Part shown: piece by piece, positions 1 to 10,398 of the stretch
How the letters are laid out: every line of letters begins with the position of its first letter
How positions within the stretch are numbered: position 1 is the stretch's first letter
Source of the DNA: Sulfurivirga caldicuralii
GTDB taxonomy: Bacteria > Pseudomonadota > Gammaproteobacteria > Thiomicrospirales > Thiomicrospiraceae
Length of the DNA: 11,982 bases
Direction: 5' to 3'
NCBI GenBank assembly: GCA_015661715.1
Contig: DQVN01000145.1
Location: 1-11,982, forward strand
Position numbers and translations under genes: made by a program
Notes under the pieces: model-generated
What the model was told of the DNA's origin: nothing
The model's database searches: none
Seen by the model: only the letters and a program-made list of their open reading frames with translations

Positions 1-555
1 CTCCAACCGGTCATGAATCACGGCCGTGCGTAACTGATACAGGGTGCGCCCCTGACGTGGCACCGCCACCACCTGAAGTTGATAACCGAATCGTCTCAGC
101 CGCGCTTGCTCCTTCTGTGCCCGACTGGGATCGGTAAAGGTGCCGGCCACAATCTGCACCGGCCGTTCTAACTTCACCGGCAAAGGTTGTGCATCCACCT
201 CGACCCGCGCATGGGGCAGTGCTCGATAGAATTGAAAGGAAGGGGTTGCGGCGGCCGGCTCAGGCTCGGATACTGAAGCGGACTGCCCCGTCTCCGGATT
301 GTCGACCGATTCAGCCGATGGGCTTTGGGCCGCTTGTTTGCGCTTTTCAAAGACAGTGGGCACATCCTGCACCACCGATGCCCGCCCTTGCAAAAAGTGC
401 ATGGCGGCAAAATAGCCCCCCAGCAACAAAGCCGCACTACCAATCCCTGCCAGCAACCAACGCCCACCCGAGATCTGCTGAGACTGCTTCTGCTGACGCT
501 GCTGTTGGGAGCGGCGGACATAATGGGTATTGGGCCGTGGGTGATAAAGACTCAT
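1..555 (-). CDS. SPOR-domain membrane protein (FtsN-like), partial at left edge
   Basis: The reading frame is open from ATG at 555 to the window edge, giving 185 residues with no stop. It was read directly from the complement. The N-terminus is Gln/Arg-rich and cytoplasmic (residues 17-28). One membrane segment follows at about 33-55 (WLLAGIGSAALLLGGYF). Next comes a Pro/Ala/Ser/Glu-rich periplasmic linker (about 75-105), an FQFYRALPHARVEV motif at 107-120 like that of FtsN-type proteins, and the start of a SPOR domain from about 131 (RPVQIVAGTFTDPSRA). SPOR domains bind denuded septal peptidoglycan, so a role at the division septum or in cell-wall handling is inferred. The start lies 6 bases after the argS stop, so the two are probably co-transcribed; the ribosome site (GAGCGG) is weak. 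In Pseudomonas-type genomes a SPOR gene follows argS and precedes hslVU, so hslV may lie beyond the edge. The C-terminal end of the SPOR domain is not visible. Confidence 0.85.
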   Translation of the reverse strand, partial: MSLYHPRPNTHYVRRSQQQRQQKQSQQISGGRWLLAGIGSAALLLGGYFAAMHFLQGRASVVQDVPTVFEKRKQAAQSPSAESVDNPETGQSASVSEPEPAAATPSFQFYRALPHARVEVDAQPLPVKLERPVQIVAGTFTDPSRAQKEQARLRRFGYQLQVVAVPRQGRTLYQLRTAVIHDRLE

Positions 556-561
556 ATCCGC

Positions 562-2316
562 TCACATATGTTCCGGTGCCGACACGCCCAATAGGCGCAG
601 GCCGTTATAGATCACCTGCTTGACCGCCGCCACCAGCGTCAGACGGGCGTTGCGCAAAGCGGCATCGTCCACCAAAAAGGGCGTGCTATTGTAATAACTG
701 TGCAACAGGCCCGCCAAATCCCGCAGATAGTAGGCCAACAAGTGGGGCGCCCGGTTCAGCGCCGCACGGGCAACCAGCTCTGGAAAACGCGCCAGCTCAG
801 CGGCGATGGCTTTTTCACTCTCCAGCTCCAGACGCGCCAATGCCGCCTCACCCGCCTTGCGTGCCCAAGCCATCCCCTTCTCTTCTGCCTGGCGCAGCAC
901 CGACGCGATACGGGCATGGGCATACTGAATATAGTAAACCGGATTGTCATTACTCTTAGATTTGGCCAGATCCAAATCAAAGTCCATATGCTGCTCAGAC
1001 TTGCGCATCACATAGAAAAACCGCGCCGCATCCGTCCCCACCTCCTCGCGCAGTTCACGCAAGGTCACAAACTGACCGGAACGGGTGGACATGGGCAGCT
1101 TTTCCCCACCGCGCCACAGGGTGGCGAACTGCACCAGCAACACCTCCAGCGCCTCGTCATTGAGCCCCAAAGCCTTGATGGCGGCTTTAACCCGCGGGAT
1201 ATAGCCGTGGTGATCCGCCCCCCAGATATCGATCAACTGCTCAAAACCCCGCTCAAACTTGTGCAAATGATAGGCGATATCCGAAGCAAAATAGGTCTTG
1301 ACCCCATTGTCACGCACCACCACCCGGTCTTTCTCATCGCCAAAGTCGGTGGAACGGAACCACAGCGCCCCCGCTTTTTCATAAATAAAACCGGCTTGTT
1401 GCAGCTTTTCAATCGCCGCATCCACCAAACCGGAATCAAACAGGCTCTGCTCAGAGAACCAGTTGTCAAAATGGACGCGAAACGCCGCCAGATCCTCTTT
1501 GATATCCGACAAAATGGCCTCCAGCGCAATCCGGTGCACCAGATCATACTGCTCACTCAGCAGCGCCTTAGCATTGGCGATCAGCCCATCAATATGGGCC
1601 TCCTTATCCCCTGTTGGCGCATCCGCCGGCACACCGGCATAGACTTCCGCCACAGGCCGATGCAAGGCCTCACCCATGCGTTCTTTCAACTCAGCGGCAA
1701 TGTCAAGAATATAGTCCCCTTGATAGCCATTGCTTGGAAAAGGGATCGGCTCCCCCAACAGCGCCAGGTAGCGCAACCATACAGAGGTGGCCAAAATATC
1801 CATCTGCCGCCCTGCATCATTCACATAATACTCACGGAACACCTGGAAACCCGCCGCTTCCATGATATCGCTCAGGGCCGCGCCGTAAGCCGCGCCCCGA
1901 CCATGACCCACATGCAAGGGCCCGGTGGGGTTGGCCGAGACAAACTCGATCAGCACCGAACGGCCACCGCCCACATCACTGCGTCCCCAGGCCTCCCCTG
2001 CTGCCAGCACCGCCGGCACAGCAGAAAACTTATTGTCATCGGCGACAAAAAAGTTGATAAATCCCGGCCCAGCGATCTCCACTTTCACCAGCCAGTCCGC
2101 CTCGGGCAACAGGGCGACAATCAGCTCAGCCATCTCCCGCGGGCGCTTCCCTGCCGGCTTAGCCAGCATCATCGCCAGGTTGGTGGCAAAATCCCCATGG
2201 GCTTTGTCACGGGTGTGATCCACCCGCACCTGGGGCGCCTCCTCAGGGGGCAGGTAACCCTCACACTTGAGCTGCTCGACGCACTGATTCAGAAGTTGGG
2301 CAATCTGGTTTTTCAT
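562..2316 (-). CDS. argS: Arginyl-tRNA synthetase (class I)
   Basis: This cytoplasmic enzyme charges tRNA-Arg with arginine using ATP (EC 6.1.1.19). It is 584 residues, normal for bacterial ArgRS. The N-terminal additional domain covers about residues 1-110. The ANPTGPLHVGHGRGA signature contains the HIGH-type motif HVGH at 135-138. The ATP-loop counterpart of KMSKS is KLPMSTRSG at 406-414, the usual ArgRS form. YVNDAGRQ (164-171) and WGADHHGY (365-372) are also family signatures. The C-terminal all-alpha anticodon-binding domain begins near 460 and ends with NGLRLLGVSAPEHM, as expected for an intact enzyme. The ATG start is supported by AGGA at 2322-2325 (minus strand), five bases upstream. 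It is the first gene of a probable two-gene unit with the SPOR gene. No truncation or missing motif is seen. Confidence 0.98.
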   Translation of the reverse strand: MKNQIAQLLNQCVEQLKCEGYLPPEEAPQVRVDHTRDKAHGDFATNLAMMLAKPAGKRPREMAELIVALLPEADWLVKVEIAGPGFINFFVADDNKFSAVPAVLAAGEAWGRSDVGGGRSVLIEFVSANPTGPLHVGHGRGAAYGAALSDIMEAAGFQVFREYYVNDAGRQMDILATSVWLRYLALLGEPIPFPSNGYQGDYILDIAAELKERMGEALHRPVAEVYAGVPADAPTGDKEAHIDGLIANAKALLSEQYDLVHRIALEAILSDIKEDLAAFRVHFDNWFSEQSLFDSGLVDAAIEKLQQAGFIYEKAGALWFRSTDFGDEKDRVVVRDNGVKTYFASDIAYHLHKFERGFEQLIDIWGADHHGYIPRVKAAIKALGLNDEALEVLLVQFATLWRGGEKLPMSTRSGQFVTLRELREEVGTDAARFFYVMRKSEQHMDFDLDLAKSKSNDNPVYYIQYAHARIASVLRQAEEKGMAWARKAGEAALARLELESEKAIAAELARFPELVARAALNRAPHLLAYYLRDLAGLLHSYYNSTPFLVDDAALRNARLTLVAAVKQVIYNGLRLLGVSAPEHM

Positions 2317-2351
2317 GGCTGTCCTGGATTATTGGAAGGTAAAAAAGGCGT

Positions 2352-2357
2352 ATTTTA
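2352..2357 (-). promoter_or_regulatory. Candidate -10 element for argS
   Basis: Read on the minus strand this is TAAAAT, one base from the TATAAT consensus. It lies 35 bases before the argS ATG and would give a leader of about 29 bases carrying the AGGA ribosome site. No good -35 hexamer lies 16-18 bases upstream; that position falls inside the terminator hairpin of the preceding gene. It is a position-based guess only. Confidence 0.3.
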
Positions 2358-2371
2358 GCCGCAAAAGGTAA

Positions 2372-2395
2372 AAAAGCCGTCATTTGACGGCTTTT
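2372..2395 (-). terminator. Rho-independent terminator after the small gene/YihY unit
   Basis: A perfect 10-base inverted repeat, AAAAGCCGTC / GACGGCTTTT, surrounds a 4-base loop. On the minus strand the stem is followed by an uninterrupted run of six T, the classic intrinsic terminator form. It lies 64 bases beyond the stop of the 107-residue gene and upstream of argS, so it separates the yihY unit from argS. On the plus strand the T run is only four bases, so termination there should be weaker. Confidence 0.85.
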
Positions 2396-2458
2396 ATCGG
2401 CTTAGCACTGGTTTTACACGGCGAAAAAATCGGCGATTAAAAGTTTAGGGGGACCCCC

Positions 2459-2782
2459 TTACAACCCGCCATTTTTCAGCACGGCGGTAGCCAAATAAGC
2501 CTGATTGCGCATCTGTTGCTGCGCTTGGAGCAAATTGTTCTGACCATCGCTTTCTGTGGCCTGTCCGGCTGCCAACACGGCTTTCTGCCCCAACGCGCGG
2601 TAATCCTGCACTGCCTGCTGGGCTGGGTTTTGTGTGGTTTGCTGCAAAGAGACTTCCACCGCCGGGGTATTGGTTGCGGTTTTCCCACTTTGGCCGATTT
2701 CAGGACGCAGTTCCCGTTGCTCTTCTGCACGGCCCACTGACTGCATCGCGCTTTGCAATGCTGGATTGATGCCGTTAATCAT
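2459..2782 (-). CDS. Small hypothetical protein, 107 residues
   Basis: I do not recognise this protein. It is preceded by an excellent ribosome site (GGGAGG at 2789-2794 on the minus strand, six bases before ATG), starts 26 bases after the YihY stop, and is followed by a strong terminator. It is therefore very likely a real second gene of that unit. The sequence is hydrophilic and rich in Gln and Ala (Gln-Ala tracts near 40-60 and 84-92). It has no Cys, no signal peptide and no membrane segment. A helical C-terminal part (about 55-105, NNLLQAQQQMRNQAYLATAV) suggests a coiled coil or small helical bundle. Its make-up loosely recalls small motility-associated or RebB-like proteins, but that is only an impression and no function is assigned. 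Confidence 0.75.
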   Translation of the reverse strand: MINGINPALQSAMQSVGRAEEQRELRPEIGQSGKTATNTPAVEVSLQQTTQNPAQQAVQDYRALGQKAVLAAGQATESDGQNNLLQAQQQMRNQAYLATAVLKNGGL

Positions 2783-2808
2783 TTTTCGCCTCCCTCACCT
2801 TTAAATTT

Positions 2809-3636
2809 CTATTGTGCATGTTCATCCCCTGATTTCAACAATTTATCCAACTGCCACACCACAGCCGCCACCAGCAACACCATGGCCCACAGCAGATACA
2901 ACCACACCAGAAACAGGGGGATAGCCGCCAAGGCGCCATAAATCAGCTGATAACTTGGAAACCACTGGAGATACAGGGCAAAACCCGCCTTCAGCCCCTG
3001 AAGCCCGATACTCGCCAGCAAGGCGCCCACCAACGCCGCCCGTTTACGTACCGGCACCGGGGGGACATAGCGATACAGCAGATAGAAACCGCAAAAGATC
3101 ATCACTATTGGCAGCAGCTTCAGCAACTGAACTTTCTCTGGCAACCACAAGCCCCATTGCGCCAACAAGGGCCACGCCGCCAACAAACCACTGAGCCAGA
3201 AGCTTAAGCCGATCAATACTGGCCCCAACAGGCTGATGCCCAGATAATGCACAACCCGCACCCACAACCGTGTGCCTGGCTGCGCCTGCCAGATTGCAGC
3301 GATCTTGTGGTAAATACGCTCCAGCAAGAACAGCACGGTGATCAGCAGCCCCACCAGACTAGGCCCCTTCAATTGCGCAGCCTGTTGAGCAACAGTCAGC
3401 AAAATGGGTTCCACCCGTTCAATGGCATCCGGGGAGACCATGGTGAGCAGAAAGTGCATCACCTGCGCCTGCCATTGCGCCAACAGAGGCGAGACGCTCA
3501 AAACACTGATGGCCAGTGCGAACAGGGGCACCAGACTCAACAGGGTGGCATAGGCCAGTGTGGCGGCGCTGTCGGTGCCGCCAGCCGCCTGAAAACGTCC
3601 CCAGATGGCGCGTAGGAAAACAAGGATTTGCTTCAT
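2809..3636 (-). CDS. YihY/BrkB-family inner-membrane protein
   Basis: An integral inner-membrane protein of the YihY/BrkB (virulence factor BrkB) family; its molecular role is not established. The start chosen is the ATG at 3636 (275 residues, beginning MKQILVFLRAIWGRFQ). An upstream in-frame start at 3678 would lie inside the divergent fieF gene and adds 14 residues unlike the family. About six hydrophobic segments are visible, near residues 25-50, 88-107, 130-155, 175-195, 200-225 and 232-262. Family hallmarks are the early ATLAYATLLSLVPLFA segment and the late SYQLIYGALAAIPLFLVWLY segment. The older link to RNase BN (rbn) was a misassignment, so that name is not used. The gene is divergent from fieF with only 18 bases between starts and is followed by a small gene in the same unit. 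Confidence 0.9.
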   Translation of the reverse strand: MKQILVFLRAIWGRFQAAGGTDSAATLAYATLLSLVPLFALAISVLSVSPLLAQWQAQVMHFLLTMVSPDAIERVEPILLTVAQQAAQLKGPSLVGLLITVLFLLERIYHKIAAIWQAQPGTRLWVRVVHYLGISLLGPVLIGLSFWLSGLLAAWPLLAQWGLWLPEKVQLLKLLPIVMIFCGFYLLYRYVPPVPVRKRAALVGALLASIGLQGLKAGFALYLQWFPSYQLIYGALAAIPLFLVWLYLLWAMVLLVAAVVWQLDKLLKSGDEHAQ

Positions 3637-3654
3637 GCCTGATAGAATACGCTT
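3637..3654. promoter_or_regulatory. 18-base divergent start region of yihY and fieF with overlapping -10-like hexamers
   Basis: On the plus strand TGATAGAAT (3640-3648) reads as an extended -10 (TG-N-TAGAAT) ending six bases before the fieF ATG at 3655. On the minus strand TATTCT (3649-3644) lies seven bases before the YihY ATG at 3636, with a TTGTGG -35-like hexamer 18 bases upstream inside fieF. There is no Shine-Dalgarno sequence before fieF and only a weak AGG before yihY. If these hexamers are used, both messages would begin at or next to the start codon. Otherwise the promoters must lie inside the opposite genes. Confidence 0.4.
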
Positions 3655-4586
3655 ATGGACACCCTCACCACAACCCAACAGGTTCGTCTGCTAAAGCGGG
3701 TCACGCTGGCCGCTTTCATCACGGCCCTGGTTTTGCTCGCCATCAAGGCCTGGGCCTGGTACAAGAGCGGGTCAGTCAGCCTGCTGGCTTCCCTGCTGGA
3801 TTCGGGCATGGACGCCATTGCCTCGCTGATTATCCTGGTGGCCGTGCGCTACGCACTGCAGCCCGCCGATGAAGAGCACCGTTTCGGCCATGGTAAGGCC
3901 GAACCCCTGGCCGCTTTGGCCCAGAGCGTGTTTATTGCCGGCTCCGCCCTGTTCTTCCTCCTCTATGCCCTGGAGCGCCTGTTCAATCCACAGCCACTGG
4001 AGCATGAAGCCCTGGCCATTACCACCATGTGGGCCTCGCTGCTGCTCACGCTGCTGCTCATTGGCTATCAACGCCATGTCATCCGCCGCACCGACTCCAC
4101 CGCCATCAAGGCAGACGCCCTGCACTATGCCGGTGATATTGCTGCCAACCTGCTCACCCTCATCGCCCTCTATGTGGCTAGCCGAGGCTTTACCCAGGCG
4201 GATGTCTGGTTTGGTCTGGCCATTGGCATCTGGATCGGCTGGCAAGCGATCAAGGTGGGGCGCGAGGCGCTGGATCAACTGCTGGATCGCCAGCTTCCCG
4301 ACGAGATGATCGAACACATCCGGCACATTATCCTGGCCCACCCCAAAGTCTGGGGCTTCAATGACCTGCGCACCTTTCGCAGCGGCCCCACAGTGCATAT
4401 CCAATTGGATCTGGAGCTGGACGACAACCTGTCGTTGAAAGAGGCCCATGCCATTGCCGAGGAGGTGACCGCTCAGTTGCAACAGGCCTTTCCCCATGCC
4501 GATGTGATGATTCACCAGGAACCCGCCAGCCTGCGCCATGACCCCGCCCATCATCGCTGGCTGGACGCCCATAAAGGAGATGGTTA

Positions 4587-4587
<1 letters not shown>
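3655..4587 (+). CDS. fieF: Cation diffusion facilitator, FieF/YiiP family metal exporter
   Basis: An inner-membrane antiporter that expels divalent metal (Zn, Fe, Cd in the family) in exchange for protons. It has 310 residues, close to E. coli YiiP with an offset of +4. Six membrane segments occupy about residues 12-205 and a cytoplasmic metallochaperone-like domain follows from about 210. The transport site is intact: D49, D53, H157 and D161 (YiiP D45, D49, H153, D157). The second site is also present (D72, H75, H79, within ADEEHRFGHGKAE). In the cytoplasmic zinc site H265 and H287 are kept, but YiiP H232, H248 and D285 are replaced by N236, D252 and E289. The start is supported by N-terminal similarity to YiiP although no ribosome site is seen. 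The stop codon overlaps the next start (TAATG), indicating translational coupling with the oxoprolinase gene. Confidence 0.95.
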
Positions 4588-8121
<3,534 letters not shown>

Positions 8122-8147
<26 letters not shown>

Positions 8148-9084
8148 TCTGCTGCTGTTCAGCCTGAGCGTTCAGGCGGCCGAACCACCACCCTGGCACA
8201 CTACGCTATCCAGTTGGACCCGCCACCTGGGCGCCTGGCTGGATGCCCGCCTGAGCGGACAACCCAATCCCAACCCCAACCCCACGCGTCTGTCCCTGGG
8301 CCTGCTGGCCCGCCACAGCGCACTATACGGCCCCCAATTACAGCCGCAGGTGGATTTGCAACTGGTGTTGCCCCAGACACAAAAACGTTTAGCACTGATT
8401 ATCACCCGCGAACTCTCCGACGCCACAGACAGCCCATTAGGACAGCACTATGGACGCAACCTGTCCACCCCGGAGAATGAACAGGCGACCTTCTTAGGCA
8501 TGCGCCAGGTACAACAAGCTAGCCAGCGCCTGTGGCAAAGCCTGGATGCCGGTCTGGTCAGCCGCGGCCTCAACCCGGGCCTCTATGTGCGCTGGTATCA
8601 ACAGGATCACTATCCCTCCTCTTCCACTTGGCAGCGCACGGATAAGCGGGAAATTCGCTGGGAAAGTCTCAATGGCTGGCTGTTGCAGGCCAGTGCCGCA
8701 TTTGACCGCGCCCTCGACCACCAGCATCTGTGGCGCTTGAGCGGACAACTGGGCACCCGTCCAGAAAATCATCTGCTAGCGCTGAACTTGGGGACGACCC
8801 TGTTTATCCAACAGTCGAACCAGCGTACCTTGACCCTGCAGCTACTCAATGACTGGCGCAACCAACCCGGTGGCCTTTATCGATCTCGTCTGCGGTTGCT
8901 CTGGAGTCGAACAGTAGGCCACCGCTGGTCTCTGTTGACAATTATCCCTGAGGTACGCATAGAACAGCGCAGCGGCTACCGTCTAGACCCCGTTCTCTCA
9001 TTACGCTGGATGGTACACTTCAATGATCCATCTGTTGCAGCAGCGCCAGCGCAGACGCGGGAATCGGACCCCCTGCGGCAATAA
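8122..9084 (+). CDS. Secreted hypothetical protein, probable outer-membrane beta-barrel
   Basis: The frame is open upstream, but the start chosen is ATG at 8122 (320 residues) because it begins a convincing signal peptide: MVSRWRWSS, a hydrophobic LLLFSLSV core, then QAA before E21. GGAGG at 8115-8119 and a G-run at 8109-8113 provide ribosome-site options. The gene overlaps the oxoprolinase end by 26 bases. The mature part has a low-complexity PNPNPNPT stretch near residues 50-57, then many short segments with alternating polar and hydrophobic residues and abundant Trp, Tyr and Leu (for example HLWRLSGQLGT, TLTLQLLNDW, YRSRLRLLWS). Near the end, LDPVLSLRWMVHF resembles an outer-membrane beta-signal ending in Phe. 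No named family is recognised; localisation is inferred. A further 20 residues follow that Phe, encoded entirely by sequence antisense to cysQ. Confidence 0.8.
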
Positions 9085-9847
9085 ACCACGGATTGAGCAT
9101 CTGTTCACACTGATGGTAGGCCAGCGGTTCACCGGAAAGGGTGATCACATTACCGCCGGCAGCCAGCAGCACCGCATGGCCAGCCGCCGTATCCCAAAAG
9201 GAGGTGGGCCCCAAGCGCGGGTAGAAATCCGCCGCCCCTTCCGCCACCAGGCAGGTTTTCAACGCCGAACCCATATGAATCTGAGTCACCGGTGCGCCAA
9301 GGGCATCAATAAAGGCATCCACCTTTTTGCCATGGCGGCGGCTGACCGCCACTCGCCGACAGTCCGGCTGCTGTCCCACCCGTATGGCCTGTGCCGAAGC
9401 GTCACCCGTTATTTTCCACGCACCCAGTTGCGGCCCACCGAAATAGAGCACATCCAGCACCGGCCCATACACCACCCCCAGCACGGGCTGGCCGGCCACC
9501 ACCAGACCGATATTGACGCTGAACTCACCGGTTCGCTCAATAAATTCCCGCGTACCATCCAGCGGATCCACCAGCCAATAGGCCTGCCAATGGCGGCGCT
9601 GGTCAAACGGAATATCCGCCAGCGTCTCCTCCGTGACAATGGGCACATCCGGCGCCATGCGCTGTAACCCGGCAATAATGATCTCATCCGCCGCCGTATC
9701 CGCAGTGGTGACAGGCGTGCCATCCCCCTTTTTGGCCACATCAAAGTGGCTGCTGTGGTAGATCTCCACAATGCGTGCGCCCGCCTCACGGGCTAAGCGG
9801 CACAACTGCGGCAGCCACAGACGCAATCGGGTTGTACTCAAATCCAT
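9020..9847 (-). CDS. cysQ: 3'(2'),5'-bisphosphate nucleotidase (inositol monophosphatase superfamily)
   Basis: The enzyme removes the 3'-phosphate of adenosine 3',5'-bisphosphate (PAP), the by-product of PAPS use in sulfate assimilation, giving AMP; it needs Mg2+ and is inhibited by Li+ in the family. It has 275 residues. The metal-binding motifs of the superfamily are present: D50 (TPVTTAD), EE at 73-74 (VTEET), DPLDGTREF at 94-102, and WDTAAGHAVL at 218-227. GSALK at 193-197 is also characteristic of CysQ. The start is supported by GGAG five bases upstream (CTCC at 9853-9856 on the plus strand). The start overlaps the nudE stop by 10 bases, so the two are probably translated from one mRNA. 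The gene converges with the barrel gene and overlaps it by 65 bases, with no visible terminator between them. Confidence 0.96.
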   Translation of the reverse strand: MDLSTTRLRLWLPQLCRLAREAGARIVEIYHSSHFDVAKKGDGTPVTTADTAADEIIIAGLQRMAPDVPIVTEETLADIPFDQRRHWQAYWLVDPLDGTREFIERTGEFSVNIGLVVAGQPVLGVVYGPVLDVLYFGGPQLGAWKITGDASAQAIRVGQQPDCRRVAVSRRHGKKVDAFIDALGAPVTQIHMGSALKTCLVAEGAADFYPRLGPTSFWDTAAGHAVLLAAGGNVITLSGEPLAYHQCEQMLNPWFIAAGGPIPASALALLQQMDH

Positions 9848-10383
9848 TGTTTCTCCATCAGTGTTCGCATGAGGGCGGCATAGGCCCGCCCCTCGCTAAA
9901 ATCCGGCTGGGCCAATAAAGCACGCCACTGCGCCAATGGCCAGTGAACCACCTCCAGCGGTTCCGGCTCATCCCCGTCTGCCTGGGCAGGCACCAACGAC
10001 TCCGCCAGCACCAGATGGGTGATGTGGCTCATATATCCGGCCGACAGGCTCACCTGATCCAACAGCTTCAACCGCCCAGGGCGATAGCCCGCCTCTTCAA
10101 TGCATTCGCGAATGCTCGCCGCCTGCCAGTCCTCACCCGGATCAATCTTCCCCTTGGGAAAGCCGAGTTCATAGCGTCCTACGCCAGCGCTATACTCCCG
10201 GATCAGCACCAGCTGATCATCCGCTGTCACCGGCACCACCAGCACCGCGCCATCAATACCGCTCAGCAGGCGCTCAAACTCTACCGCAACGCCATTGGCA
10301 AAACGCAGACCCAACGCCTCCACCGTAAAGATACGCGAACGGGCCACCACCTGCTGGGATAGAATTTCCGGCAACATCTTCAT
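9838..10383 (-). CDS. nudE: Nudix hydrolase NudE (ADP compounds)
   Basis: A Nudix hydrolase expected to cleave ADP-ribose, NADH and diadenosine polyphosphates, as E. coli NudE does. A complete Nudix box (GX5EX7REUXEEXGU) is visible: G-KIDPG-E-DWQAASI-REC-I-EE-AG-Y, about 80-100 residues into the protein. VARSRIFTVE near the N-terminus and GDEPEPLEVVHWPL near the C-terminus match NudE specifically. The start is uncertain. In-frame candidates are GTG 10404 and ATG at 10392, 10383 and 10377, none with a clear ribosome site. ATG 10383 (181 residues) is chosen because it avoids overlap with divergent yrfG, matches the expected N-terminal length within a few residues, and lies seven bases after a -10-like TAGAAT. 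It is co-directional with and overlaps cysQ. Confidence 0.93.
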   Translation of the reverse strand: MKMLPEILSQQVVARSRIFTVEALGLRFANGVAVEFERLLSGIDGAVLVVPVTADDQLVLIREYSAGVGRYELGFPKGKIDPGEDWQAASIRECIEEAGYRPGRLKLLDQVSLSAGYMSHITHLVLAESLVPAQADGDEPEPLEVVHWPLAQWRALLAQPDFSEGRAYAALMRTLMEKQWI

Positions 10384-10390
10384 GGGAGTC

Positions 10391-10396
10391 ATTCTA
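10391..10396 (-). promoter_or_regulatory. Candidate -10 element for nudE
   Basis: Read on the minus strand this is TAGAAT, the same hexamer as before fieF, ending seven bases before the ATG at 10383. No convincing -35 hexamer lies 16-18 bases upstream and no TG extension is present. If used, transcription would begin near the start codon. The 15 bases between the nudE and yrfG starts leave no other room for an intergenic promoter. Confidence 0.3.
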
Positions 10397-10398
10397 AG

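Noticed and set aside
700..2358. A 552-codon open frame on the plus strand opposite argS
   Set aside because: It is a mirror of the well-supported argS frame, common in GC-rich coding DNA. The translation has no recognisable motifs and argS is certain on the other strand.
3637..3678. Longer YihY protein starting at 3678
   Set aside because: It would overlap the fieF start and adds residues not typical of the family N-terminus.
3772..4572. A 266-codon minus-strand frame opposite fieF
   Set aside because: Shadow of fieF; the Gln/Gly-rich translation has no membrane or enzyme features and no ribosome site.
8264..8285. Short tandem repeat (AACCCC/CAACCC-like) encoding PNPNPNPT
   Set aside because: Only a few units and inside a coding frame; a linker-like low-complexity stretch, not an independent repeat element.
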